Source: an uncultured Duncaniella sp.
GTDB lineage: Bacteria; Bacteroidota; Bacteroidia; Bacteroidales; Muribaculaceae
Reading direction: 5' to 3'
NCBI RefSeq assembly: GCF_910577345.1
Contig: NZ_CAJTMT010000008.1
Location: forward strand, 1-64,000
DNA: 64,000 nucleotides
Below, one piece after another: positions 51,732-60,242 of the stretch (position 1 is the first letter of the stretch; the number at the start of each line of letters is the position of its first letter). Below the pieces are notes generated by a model. It worked only from the letters and a program-made list of their open reading frames with translations. It did no database searches and had not been told where the DNA came from. The position numbers and the translations under genes are program-made.

Positions 51732-54638
51732 ATGACGACAGCAAGCAATAATCATCAGCAGCAACAGCAGGACGACAATATCATCAACGGCAGCAACGCC
51801 ACTCCCTATACCCGCAGCAAGCTATGCGTCCAGGGTGCGAGGGTCCACAATCTGAAAAACATAGATGTGGAGATTCCCCACAATACCCTCACCGTCATCA
51901 CCGGACTCAGCGGCAGCGGAAAATCGTCGTTGGCTTTCGACACAATCTTTGCCGAGGGTCAGCGCCGCTATATCGAGACCTTCTCTTCCTACGCCCGCAA
52001 TATGCTCGGCAACCTCGAGCGTCCGGACGTGGACAACATCACCGGTCTCAGCCCCGTCATAGCCATCGAGCAGAAAACCGTCAACAAGAATCCCCGAAGT
52101 ACCATCGGCACCACCACCGAGGTCTACGACTTCCTTCGACTCCTCTATGCGAGAGCCGGAACAGCCGTCAGCTACATCACCGGAGAGCCGATGGTCAAAT
52201 ATACGCGCGAGCAGATTGTCAACCTTATCCTCGAAAAGTTCAACGGCCATAAGGTCTACATCCTCGCCCCCTTGGTCAAGAACCGCAAGGGTCACTACAA
52301 GGAACTCTTCGAGCAGTTGCGCAAGAAGGGCTTCCTCACCGTGCGTGTCGACGGAGAGCTGCGCGACCTTACCCTCAACATGATGGTGGACCGTTACAAA
52401 AACCATGACATCGAACTGGTCATCGACCGGCTGAAGGTCTCCGATAAGGACATGAGCCGCCTCGATGCCACCGTGCAGGATGCGCTCCGCCAGGGCGATA
52501 AGCAGGTGATGGTCTATGATGTCGATACTGATAAGGTCACATACTTCTCTCAGACACTCATGGATGCTGCCAGCGGTATATCTTACCGTGAACCGGCTCC
52601 CCACAACTTTTCTTTCAACTCTCCGCTCGGAGCCTGTCCCTGCTGCAAGGGTCTCGGTTATGTCAACATCGTCGACCGCGACAAAATCATTCCCAATCCG
52701 GCTCTGTCTATCCACGAGGGGGCAATCCTGCCTCTCGGAAAGCACCGCAACGCCATGATATTCTGGCAGATTGACGCTATCTGCAAGAAATACGGCTGCA
52801 CAATCAAGACTCCGGCCGAAAAGCTCCCCGAGGAGGCGATGAACGAGATTCTCAACGGAACCTCCGAGCGCCTTGTCATCGAGAACGAGACTATGGCCAC
52901 CTACAACTACTTCCAGACCTACGACGGACTGGTGAAGTATATCGAGATGCAGCAGTCCGACGAGTCGTCAGCCGCAGCCAAGAAGTGGAGCGAGGGATTT
53001 TTCTCGAGAGGAGTCTGCCCCGAGTGCAACGGTGACCGCCTCAACCGTGAGGCCCTCCACTTTTTCATCGACGGCAAGAACATTGCCGAACTCTGCCGCC
53101 TCGACATCTCCGACCTCTATGAATGGTCGAAGGATGTGGAAAGCCGCTTGTCGCCGACGCAGGCCGTCATAGCCCACGAAATCATGAAGGAGATACGCAG
53201 CCGGTTGAAATTTCTCATTGATGTCGGTCTCGACTACCTTCAGCTCAACCGCGCCTCGGCCACACTCTCCGGTGGAGAGAGCCAGCGCATCCGTCTGGCC
53301 ACGCAGCTCGGCAGTCAGCTCGTCAACGTGCTCTACATTCTCGACGAGCCTTCCATCGGTCTTCATCAGCGCGACAACCGTCGCCTTATTGACTCGCTCA
53401 AACAGCTACGCGATGCCTCCAACTCTATCCTCGTTGTTGAACACGACAAGGACATCATGCTCGAAGCTGACCATGTCATCGACATCGGTCCCAAGGCCGG
53501 ACGCAAGGGTGGGGAAGTGGTGTTCAGCGGGACACCATCCGAGATGCTTTCTACCGATACCCTGACCGCGCGCTATCTCAACGGTAAGGACGTGATTCCC
53601 TGGCAGTCATCCCCTCGAAAGGGGACAGGCAAGAGGCTTGTGCTCCGTGGAGCGCGCGGCAATAACCTACGCAACGTCACCCTGACCCTCCCACTCGGCA
53701 AGCTCATCTGCGTTTCCGGAGTTTCGGGTAGCGGAAAGTCGTCGCTTGTAAATGCGACCCTCCAGCCAATCCTCAGCCAGAAGTTCTATCGTTCGCACAC
53801 CTCGCCTCTGCCTTACGACAAGATCGAGGGTCTTGAAAATATCGACAAGGTCGTAACTGTCGACCAGTCGCCTCTCGGCAAGTCACCGCGCTCGAATCCT
53901 GCCACCTACACGGGCGTTTTCACTGCCATACGCGACCTCTATGCCTCGCTTTCCGAAGCCAAGATCCGTGGCTATCGTCCCGGCCGCTTCTCTTTCAACG
54001 TAGCCGGAGGTAGGTGCGAGACCTGTTCGGGCAACGGCTACAAGACCATCGAGATGAACTTCCTTCCCGATGTCCTCGTCCCATGCGAGACCTGCGGAGG
54101 AAAGCGCTACAACCGCGAGACCCTCGAAGTGCGTTTTAAAGGCAAGTCCATTGCTGATGTGCTCGACATGACCATCAATCAGGCTGTGGAATTTTTCGGT
54201 GGTATCCCGGCTATTATCAATAAAATCAAGGTGCTGCAGGACATTGGTCTCGGCTACATCAAGCTCGGGCAGCCCTCATCGACCCTCTCCGGAGGTGAGA
54301 ACCAGCGTGTGAAACTCGCGACCGAACTTTCGAGACGCGACACCGGCAAGACCCTCTTCATTCTTGACGAGCCCACAACCGGATTGCATTTCGACGACAT
54401 CCGTGTGCTTCTCAACGTCCTCAACCGTCTTGTCGACAAGGGTAATACCGTTCTTGTCATCGAACATAATCTCGATGTCGTTTGCTCTGCCGACCATATC
54501 ATAGACATGGGACCGGGTGGAGGAAAGAACGGAGGTCACATCATAGCAACCGGTACCCCTCTGCAGATTGCGAAATCCGATTCGCCCACGGCTGCCTTTG
54601 TGCGCGAGACCCTTCAGCAGCAGGGAGCCTCTTTGTGA
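51732..54638 (+). CDS. uvrA: Excinuclease ABC subunit A
   Basis: 968 residues. The damage-recognition ATPase of nucleotide excision repair. The first ABC module has Walker A GLSGSGKSS at 58-66, zinc-binding cysteines CPCCKG and CPECNG, and signature LSGGESQR; the second has SGSGKSS again and CETCSG...CETCGG, and LSGGENQR. The usual length is about 940; here an extra hydrophilic Gln/Asn-rich N-terminus of about 25 residues precedes the core. It follows the transglycosylase by 22 bp. Bacteroidetes often have two UvrA paralogues; the window shows only one. Confidence 0.96.
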   Translation: MTTASNNHQQQQQDDNIINGSNATPYTRSKLCVQGARVHNLKNIDVEIPHNTLTVITGLSGSGKSSLAFDTIFAEGQRRYIETFSSYARNMLGNLERPDVDNITGLSPVIAIEQKTVNKNPRSTIGTTTEVYDFLRLLYARAGTAVSYITGEPMVKYTREQIVNLILEKFNGHKVYILAPLVKNRKGHYKELFEQLRKKGFLTVRVDGELRDLTLNMMVDRYKNHDIELVIDRLKVSDKDMSRLDATVQDALRQGDKQVMVYDVDTDKVTYFSQTLMDAASGISYREPAPHNFSFNSPLGACPCCKGLGYVNIVDRDKIIPNPALSIHEGAILPLGKHRNAMIFWQIDAICKKYGCTIKTPAEKLPEEAMNEILNGTSERLVIENETMATYNYFQTYDGLVKYIEMQQSDESSAAAKKWSEGFFSRGVCPECNGDRLNREALHFFIDGKNIAELCRLDISDLYEWSKDVESRLSPTQAVIAHEIMKEIRSRLKFLIDVGLDYLQLNRASATLSGGESQRIRLATQLGSQLVNVLYILDEPSIGLHQRDNRRLIDSLKQLRDASNSILVVEHDKDIMLEADHVIDIGPKAGRKGGEVVFSGTPSEMLSTDTLTARYLNGKDVIPWQSSPRKGTGKRLVLRGARGNNLRNVTLTLPLGKLICVSGVSGSGKSSLVNATLQPILSQKFYRSHTSPLPYDKIEGLENIDKVVTVDQSPLGKSPRSNPATYTGVFTAIRDLYASLSEAKIRGYRPGRFSFNVAGGRCETCSGNGYKTIEMNFLPDVLVPCETCGGKRYNRETLEVRFKGKSIADVLDMTINQAVEFFGGIPAIINKIKVLQDIGLGYIKLGQPSSTLSGGENQRVKLATELSRRDTGKTLFILDEPTTGLHFDDIRVLLNVLNRLVDKGNTVLVIEHNLDVVCSADHIIDMGPGGGKNGGHIIATGTPLQIAKSDSPTAAFVRETLQQQGASL

Positions 54639-54730
54639 CAAGTATATCCGCTTTCACGGCCATTGCGTTGAACCCTCTGCGTAGACAGTATGTTTTAATA
54701 TATGTAAATCATATATAAAACATTTAAAAG

Positions 54731-55411
54731 GTGAGATCTATAATACTACTGTCAATATTCATCGCATTGGCCGCCCGTCTTGGAGCGCAGTCACCTTCAA
54801 CAACTCTCCCGGTGTCAGTCGGTATTGAAACTGAGACCTCTAAACTGTATGATAATGAGGCGGTTCTCCGTAATTCTGATATTCCGGATCGTAGCCGTCC
54901 CTATTTTGCCTTGCGCAGTAATGCTTTGCTTGATGCTGCCCTTCTTCCCAACCTTTCCTTTGAGGGTGGTCGCGGGCAGTGGAGCGCCGTCGCTACATGG
55001 GCTTTCGCATGGTGGGGTGGTAGTGCGAAGACATGGCGCATGTATGGCGGTGAGGTCGAAGGCCGCTACTGGTTCGGAAAAACCACGATGGAAAAGACCT
55101 TGACAGGCCATCATGCAGGTGTATTTGTGGGGCTGTTCACCTACGACATCAAGCTCGGAGACGTAGGCCGTCAGTGTCCTGACGTGGCTGCAAGCTGGGG
55201 CGTGAGCTACGGCTATTCTTTCCCCTTGTCTCGCAGGATTAACCTTGATTTCAATCTCGGTATCGGCTTCATTCACTCGCATTATGAGCGCTACCGCTAT
55301 CAGTGTGGAAAATATGTCTGCGACGGCAACCGGAAACTCCATTATTTCGGCCCTGTCAAAGCCGAACTCTCCGTGGTATGGCTCTTAGGCAACGACAACT
55401 ACAATCGGTAA
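54731..55411 (+). CDS. DUF3575 family outer-membrane protein
   Basis: 226 residues from a GTG start (no ATG lies between this and the previous gene). A signal peptide (ends GAQ, residue 20) is followed by a DUF3575 domain: YFALRSNALLDAALLPNLSFEGG, WAFAWWGG...WRMYGGEVEGRYWFG, GHHAGVFVGLFTYDIKLG, and the C-terminal HYFGPVKAELSVVWLLG. The family is probably an outer-membrane beta-barrel; in Bacteroides it is linked to fimbria/pilus-like or unknown functions. Its last 55 coding bases are duplicated just downstream (55510-55570). Confidence 0.82.
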   Translation: MRSIILLSIFIALAARLGAQSPSTTLPVSVGIETETSKLYDNEAVLRNSDIPDRSRPYFALRSNALLDAALLPNLSFEGGRGQWSAVATWAFAWWGGSAKTWRMYGGEVEGRYWFGKTTMEKTLTGHHAGVFVGLFTYDIKLGDVGRQCPDVAASWGVSYGYSFPLSRRINLDFNLGIGFIHSHYERYRYQCGKYVCDGNRKLHYFGPVKAELSVVWLLGNDNYNR

Positions 55412-55570
55412 GCTGCGAATTCCAAATGATGATTCCATCACCAACTTAAATAAAAATAACAAACGAGTAGTTATATAGCAGCAGTGTGCTCTTCGCCCAA
55501 TCGAGCCAACAAAGCCGAAGCCTCTGTGGCATGGCTTAGGCAACGACAACTACAATCAGTAAGCTGCGAA
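55357..55570. repeat. Direct duplication of the DUF3575 gene's 3' end
   Basis: 55357-55419 (the last codons, stop and eight bases beyond) and 55510-55570 match closely, with small substitutions and a two-base deletion that breaks the frame (GGCTCTTAGG versus GGCTTAGG). Both end AAGCTGCGAA. The second copy has no start and is not a gene. Confidence 0.85.
55412..55461. repeat. Dispersed repeat end, inverted copy of 1-50
   Basis: GCTGCGAATTCCAAATGATG and the following 30 bases match the reverse complement of window positions 1-50 (48 of 50). The copy starts immediately after the DUF3575 stop. Confidence 0.85.
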
Positions 55571-55588
55571 GCTGCGGTGCGGTGGTAG

Positions 55589-55654
55589 CCCCGCATCGAG
55601 CGGTAAAGCAATGAAGCCCGTAGGGCGAAATTGCTTCACCGCGAAGGTGTGGGG
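55589..55654 (+). other. Strongly structured element (nested hairpin)
   Basis: CCCCGCA (55589-55595) pairs with TGTGGGG (55648-55654); inside, CGGTAAAGCAAT (55601-55612) pairs with ATTGCTTCACCG (55630-55641) with one mismatch; inside that, GCCC with GGGC around a GTA loop. It could be a repeat-derived hairpin or a small RNA. The adjoining frame 55631-55921 is not considered coding. Confidence 0.6.
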
Positions 55655-55801
55655 AAAAGGAATGCATACCCACCACGGGCATCGAAGATGTCCGATAATA
55701 ATGCGTGCCTCCGGATAATTAACATAATTTGTATAGGTGAATTTTCATATTTGAGACGGGTTAATACCGTCGATGATTTATTAGGTAATATAAGAAAAAG
55801 C

Positions 55802-55850
55802 CATCGAGACTTCTGCTATCCTTTCTCGGGGGAAAACGGAAGTCTCGATG
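55802..55850 (-). terminator. Terminator of the first Spy-like gene
   Basis: CATCGAGACTTC (55802-55813) and GAAGTCTCGATG (55839-55850), a perfect 12-bp stem. On the minus strand a GCTTTTTC tail follows. It sits 40 bp beyond the stop at 55890. Confidence 0.85.
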
Positions 55851-55889
55851 ACTTTTCGGGGGAAAATTATCCGATTTTGTTGCTGTTGT

Positions 55890-56591
55890 TTATCGCTGAG
55901 CCTGATAGGGGAAAACCTTGATCAGACCGTTGTCGATATAGTATGAGCCGTCAGCTGTGGCATTCTGCTGAGCGGGATTCTGCTTGCATGTGCCGTTGTT
56001 GGTGCAGTTGGGCTTGTTACCCTTGCGACCCTGAGCATTGGCTTTATTACCGTTGCGGTTGCCACGCATGGCTTGGTCCTTGCCCTGACGGTGGTGTTTC
56101 CCATCCTTGCCTTTAGCTACATGCTTGTGGCCGGGACCCTTCATGCCCTGATCGACGTAGCTGTTCTCGAGGAACTGGACATACTGTTCCGGGGTGAGGA
56201 TGTTTTTGACTTTCGCAAGATAGTCGCGGCGGTTCTGGAGACGCTGCTCTGCGAACTGCTTGCGCTGTGCCTGCTTTTCAGCCTGTGAGAGTTGCTGCTT
56301 GTCTTTGTTGCCTTTAGTGCAGCTCTGACTGTTCTTGCTGCAAGATGCATTCTTTTCGCCGTTGGTGCATTTTGCACCCTTTGCGGGTTTGAGGGCCTGC
56401 AGTTCGGCTTGCTGTTTTTCGGTGAGGTTGAGTCCCTGGAAAGGATTATATTTGGGCGCATCTTTCTTGGTGCAGTTGCCGGTGGCGCATACTGTCTTGG
56501 CCTGCGGACTTGCGTTCTGGCTCTGGGCTGACGCTGTAATGCCGGCCATTGAAGCGAGGAGAACTGCGATGCTGAGAATTGTCTTTTTCAT
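55890..56591 (-). CDS. Spy/CpxP-like periplasmic protein, Cys- and His-rich
   Basis: 233 residues with a signal peptide ending TASAQ (residue 23). Two LTxxQ motifs define the Spy/CpxP fold: LTEKQQAELQAL and LTPEQYVQFLEN, separated by a basic Gln/Lys-rich coiled region. Compared with its paralogue at 58199-58795 it has seven extra Cys, in three groups (VCATGNC, CTNGEKNASCSKNSQSC, NCTNNGTC), and a His-rich patch (GHKHVAKGKDGKHHRQGK). These could bind metal or form disulfides. Spy-like proteins are periplasmic ATP-independent chaperones or envelope-stress and metal sensors; that role here is inferred. No canonical promoter box was identified upstream. Confidence 0.8.
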   Translation of the reverse strand: MKKTILSIAVLLASMAGITASAQSQNASPQAKTVCATGNCTKKDAPKYNPFQGLNLTEKQQAELQALKPAKGAKCTNGEKNASCSKNSQSCTKGNKDKQQLSQAEKQAQRKQFAEQRLQNRRDYLAKVKNILTPEQYVQFLENSYVDQGMKGPGHKHVAKGKDGKHHRQGKDQAMRGNRNGNKANAQGRKGNKPNCTNNGTCKQNPAQQNATADGSYYIDNGLIKVFPYQAQR

Positions 56592-56921
56592 AATAGTTTG
56601 TTTTTTATTTAATGTGTGTGTTGTTAGTTATTTCGTTTTGGTTAGTTATTCGTATTATTCATAATAGCTTTATTTCATGTCGTTTATACCCCTTTTACAG
56701 GTGTTGATCATTCCGATTTTATTTTGGAATCTGTTTATTAGACAATCTGAAAGCTGAATGGTTTAGTGCGGTAAATCGCGATTTAACTTTCTTTGTGCTA
56801 GATGTTTAAATACAGTTTCGATATGTGCCGTAATTTGAAAAATTCAGTGGATGAAACCCATTGACGCTTGCAAAAATATACAGAAAATGTATCGCAGGTT
56901 CAAAAAATAATTGCTGAAATA
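56592..56921. other. Gap with no recognised gene
   Basis: About 330 bp between the divergent Spy-like gene and the Abi promoter. A+T-rich, no clear repeat, terminator or RNA seen. The upstream region of the Spy-like gene resembles that of its paralogue at 58796 in its first 20 bases (TTTTCATAAT...GTTTTTT). Confidence 0.55.
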
Positions 56922-56953
56922 TTTGTGTATCTTGTTGTAAAGCACTATCTTTG
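56922..56953 (+). promoter_or_regulatory. Promoter of the Abi_2 gene
   Basis: TTTG (56922-56925), 20-bp spacer, TATCTTTG (56946-56953). A GTG at 56953 overlaps the box, so the ATG at 57022 is the start, with a leader of about 62 nt. The leader contains a 7-bp TTCCACC/GGTGGAA stem. Confidence 0.85.
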
Positions 56954-57021
56954 TGTCGACAGTTTCCACCACGCCTCTTGCCAATGCGTACCAGGGTGGA
57001 ACTTTTGCTTTTTATACCATT

Positions 57022-57918
57022 ATGGATTATATAAAACAACCACTGGATTATCCTCAGATTATCGCAATGCTCAAGCAACGCAATCTGTTGATTGGCGATG
57101 ATGGTCAAGCGATAAAGCAATTAAAGATTATTAGCTATTTCCGTCTGGCGAACTATCTTCGCCCGATGGAACAAGACAAGGTAACCCACATATTTAAGCC
57201 TAACAGCCATTTTGACAATGCAATAGATCTTTATTACTTTGACAAGAAACTTAGGGCGTTGATTTTTACGGCCATCCAAAGCTTTGAAGTCGCATTGCGT
57301 TCAAAGCTGATACATTATTATTCTCTTAAATACGGCGCATTCTGGCTTATAGACAGAGGCCTGTTTTCTGATAAGAAGATTTTCTCAGATTGTACGATGC
57401 GTATTCAGCAAGAAGTCTATCGTTCTAAAGAGGATTTTATACAAGAACATTTCGATAAATACGATAATCCGATTGTTCCGCCTGCATGGAAAACACTTGA
57501 AGTTGTTTCTTTCGGCACTTTGTCACGGATTTTTTGCAATCTATCAGACAATTCTTTAAAGAAGAAAATTGCAAGGGAATTTAATCTGCCGCAACATAAA
57601 TATCTGGAAAGTTGGTGCAAGAGTGTTGTTGCGCTAAGGAATAATCTTGCTCACCATTCAAGAACTTGGAACAGAATTTATCCTATACAGCCGCAGCTTC
57701 CTCAATCATTGACCGGTGATTGGATTGACACCTCGTCTGTTCCCAACAATAGACTATATGCCCAGTTGTGTTGTCTTGCCTATTTGCAGAATGCAATACA
57801 TCCTGTCAACAGTTTCGGACAACAACTGAAACAACTCATTAGCTCTCATCAGAATGTGGATGTCACGGCTATGGGCTTCCCCATAAATTGGAATAATCAA
57901 CCACTATGGAGCGATTGA
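57022..57918 (+). CDS. Abi_2 family protein (HEPN-type, abortive infection)
   Basis: 298 residues from ATG 57022. Similar to the Abi_2/AbiD-AbiF family by the N-terminal QIIAMLKQRNLLI and ISYFRLANYLRPM, the central FEVALRSKL segment and the C-terminal RNNLAHHSRTWNR. The RNNLAH at 206-211 is the HEPN motif Rx4-6H expected of RNases. Known members cause abortive phage infection, so RNA cleavage is a reasonable but untested guess. Composition is A+T-rich compared with neighbours. It stands alone with a good promoter and lies between two Spy-like paralogues on the opposite strand, as if inserted. Confidence 0.85.
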   Translation: MDYIKQPLDYPQIIAMLKQRNLLIGDDGQAIKQLKIISYFRLANYLRPMEQDKVTHIFKPNSHFDNAIDLYYFDKKLRALIFTAIQSFEVALRSKLIHYYSLKYGAFWLIDRGLFSDKKIFSDCTMRIQQEVYRSKEDFIQEHFDKYDNPIVPPAWKTLEVVSFGTLSRIFCNLSDNSLKKKIAREFNLPQHKYLESWCKSVVALRNNLAHHSRTWNRIYPIQPQLPQSLTGDWIDTSSVPNNRLYAQLCCLAYLQNAIHPVNSFGQQLKQLISSHQNVDVTAMGFPINWNNQPLWSD

Positions 57919-58113
57919 GACAAATCGCTCAAAAGGCATATAGGTGTTGGTATTGTTAATACGATATTGGAAGATAGGACCTTTTGAATCATTCGAAATG
58001 TTTTCGCGTTTTATATAAAATGCAGTTCAATTATAAGAAGTTGAGCGAAAGTACGTCTAAGTTGTTTTGTAATTATTCTGAGATTCGGTCAAGAATGCAT
58101 GATATATAATAAA

Positions 58114-58148
58114 TTTAATGCCATGATATTCAATATCGTGGCATTAAA
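58114..58148. terminator. Bidirectional terminator of the Abi and second Spy-like genes
   Basis: TTTAATGCCA (58114-58123) and TGGCATTAAA (58139-58148), with an inner GATATT/AATATC, form one long hairpin. On the minus strand a TTTATTATATAT tail follows. It sits between the convergent genes. Confidence 0.8.
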
Positions 58149-58198
58149 CTTATTCGGACATCCTGTGTCCGTTGGGGTATCGTGGATATGTATTGATG

Positions 58199-58795
58199 TT
58201 AGCCTTGGGTTGGAGTTGATATGGCATTGGTGTTGAGGGTTTTGTTGCCTCTGTGTGCGCGGTGGCTTGACTTACCTTTTCCGTGGCGTTTTCCGTCCTT
58301 GCCTTTGGCAAAGTTTCCATGACCTTTTCCTTTCATGATTCCGCGGTCACTGTAGTTGTTTTCGAGGAATTTCACATACTGCTCGGGGGTGAGGATGGTT
58401 TTTACCTTTGCAAGATAGTCCTGACGGTTCTGCTTGCGCTGCTCCATGCGTGCCTGATGCTGCTCCTGACGGGCCTTGCGCTGTTCGGCGCGCTGCTGCT
58501 GGCGGGCTTGCTTCTCTTCCTGAGTGAGCTGCTTTTTGTTCTGTTTGTCGGCAGTCTTGCCATCTTTCTTTGCTTCTCCGTTTCGTGAAGCGCGGAGTGC
58601 CTGGAGGTCGTTCTGCTGTTTTTCGGTGAGGCCGAGACCTTCGAATGGATTGTGGCGGGGAGCCTTCTTCTTATCGGTAGCTTTCTGTGTTTCGGTAGTT
58701 GCCTTGGTTGCTGTGTCGGCCTTGGTGTTGGCTGCAGCTGAGAAACCGGCCATTGAGGCGAAAAGGACTGCGAGACTGAGAATTGTTTTCTTCAT
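58199..58795 (-). CDS. Spy/CpxP-like periplasmic protein, paralogue of 55890-56591
   Basis: 198 residues with a signal peptide (MKKTILSLAVLFASMAGFSAA). Two LTxxQ motifs: LTEKQQNDLQAL and LTPEQYVKFLEN; between them a long, highly charged helical segment rich in Gln, Arg and Glu (QARQQQRAEQRKARQEQ), probably coiled coil. It has no Cys and a shorter His/Lys tail. The N-termini of the two paralogues are nearly identical, which suggests duplication followed by divergence of the middle. Role in envelope stress is inferred. Confidence 0.8.
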   Translation of the reverse strand: MKKTILSLAVLFASMAGFSAAANTKADTATKATTETQKATDKKKAPRHNPFEGLGLTEKQQNDLQALRASRNGEAKKDGKTADKQNKKQLTQEEKQARQQQRAEQRKARQEQHQARMEQRKQNRQDYLAKVKTILTPEQYVKFLENNYSDRGIMKGKGHGNFAKGKDGKRHGKGKSSHRAHRGNKTLNTNAISTPTQG

Positions 58796-58996
58796 AATGT
58801 TCGTTGTTTTTTTAAGGAGAGGTTATTTTTGAATGATTGATTTTCTGTGTTATTGTACTGTTAAGACTGCTGTCAATGCCGATGGTTTAATGCTCCGGAA
58901 AGATTTAACATCCGTTGTGCCAAGGGTTAAAAAACGGCGGGATGGTTTGCCGTAAAGGAGTTTTAACGATTGAATTCGCTATTCGGTCGAAATTAA

Positions 58997-59028
58997 CTTG
59001 AATTTTAGAGGGGAAATGATTAAATTTG
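58997..59028 (+). promoter_or_regulatory. Promoter of the lipoprotein gene
   Basis: CTTG (58997-59000), 20-bp spacer, TAAATTTG (59021-59028). An ATG at 59026 overlaps the box; the start at 59053 is therefore chosen. Confidence 0.75.
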
Positions 59029-59052
59029 CATGTTAAAATAACATCTAAACTA

Positions 59053-60156
59053 ATGAACAAGACAGGCAAATTCATAGCTCTCTCCCTTACAGCCCTCCTC
59101 GCATCGTGTGGAGGAGGAAACAAATGGCATCTCGACGGCAAGATTTCAGGTTTGTCGGAAGACGATATGGTGGTTCTCGAAGGTAACAACCAAGGCTATT
59201 GGTATCCGATGGACACAATCAAGGTCTCGTCCAACGGTTCCTATTCCTACAGCCGTGAGGCTCAGGGCTATCCCGACATCTACCGTCTTCGTGTAGGGGA
59301 CAAGTCGGTCTATTTCCCCGTCGACAGCATCGAATCCATCTCACTTTCTGCCGAGGCTCCCGACATCGAGTCGACCTGCACTCTCGGCGGTTCCCCACAG
59401 GCCGCAAACCTTGTCCGTGTCGACAGCATGATTCGTGTGGCAGCCGCTCAGGGTGGTGCAGCTTCCGTCAGCACCAACGCCGAACTCAAACGTCAGCTCG
59501 GTCAGATGATAGTGGCTGACCCCGCCGGTATCGTCACCTATTATATAATAAATAAGAGCGTGGCCGGAAAACCCATTTTCAATCCCTCCGTCAAGGAAGA
59601 CCTTCGCATCATCGGTGCCGTTGCCAATGCCTTCAATGAGCGCCGTCCTTCCGACCCCCGCACCGGCTATCTGCGCCGTCTTTTCCTCGGCAATCGTCCG
59701 AAGAGCAATCTTGATGCTCTGAACGAAGGCAATCTCCGTGTGGCTAACGAAGTCCGTGCGTTCGACATCAAACTTTTCGATAACACCGGTAAGGAACACT
59801 CTCTTCTCGATGTGACCTCGAAAGGCAACGTCGTGATTCTGAATTTCACAGCCTATACGGCCGATGGTTCTCCTGCGTTGAATGTCGCTCTCAACAAAGT
59901 GTATGAGAAGTACCGTTCGCAGGGCCTTGAGATTTTCCAGGTCGCTTTTGACGATGACGAGTATGCCTGGAAGCAGGCCGCCAAGAATCTTCCTTGGATT
60001 ACTGTCCTCAACGGACCCAACGATGGCGACAAGGCTCTCCGCGACTATAACGTCGGCGCTCTTCCCGCAATTTTCATCTTCGACAGAAACGGTGACGTTG
60101 TCGAGCGCGTGTCCGACATCTCCACTCTTGATTCATCGGTGGCTCGTCGCCTTTAA
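59053..60156 (+). CDS. Lipoprotein with DUF4369 and thioredoxin-like domain lacking CxxC
   Basis: 367 residues from ATG 59053. A lipobox LLASC with Cys19 marks a lipoprotein. A DUF4369-like beta-rich domain (about 22-110) is followed by a helical linker and a C-terminal TlpA/AhpC-like domain (about 240-365). Where the CxxC should be, the sequence is NFTAYTADGSPALN, with neither Cys, though the cis-Pro-like VGALPAIFIF is kept. It is therefore probably not a redox enzyme; a binding or scaffold role is possible. The TamB-like gene starts 86 bp after its stop, so co-expression is likely. Confidence 0.82.
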   Translation: MNKTGKFIALSLTALLASCGGGNKWHLDGKISGLSEDDMVVLEGNNQGYWYPMDTIKVSSNGSYSYSREAQGYPDIYRLRVGDKSVYFPVDSIESISLSAEAPDIESTCTLGGSPQAANLVRVDSMIRVAAAQGGAASVSTNAELKRQLGQMIVADPAGIVTYYIINKSVAGKPIFNPSVKEDLRIIGAVANAFNERRPSDPRTGYLRRLFLGNRPKSNLDALNEGNLRVANEVRAFDIKLFDNTGKEHSLLDVTSKGNVVILNFTAYTADGSPALNVALNKVYEKYRSQGLEIFQVAFDDDEYAWKQAAKNLPWITVLNGPNDGDKALRDYNVGALPAIFIFDRNGDVVERVSDISTLDSSVARRL

Positions 60157-60242
60157 GCTCCCGCTTGTTTGCCGGTGAGGCTGCCGGTGGTCTCGGAGGC
60201 TTGAAAAATTTTTGAATAAGGAATTGATATTCAGTATTTGAA

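Noticed and set aside
55631..55921. Frame of 96 codons on the plus strand
   Set aside because: It starts inside a nested hairpin, contains the whole terminator hairpin of the convergent gene (55802-55850) and overlaps that gene's end. No domain recognised.
59026..59052. ATG nine codons before the lipoprotein start
   Set aside because: Overlaps the TAAATTTG box at 59021-59028 and would break the standard lipoprotein signal.
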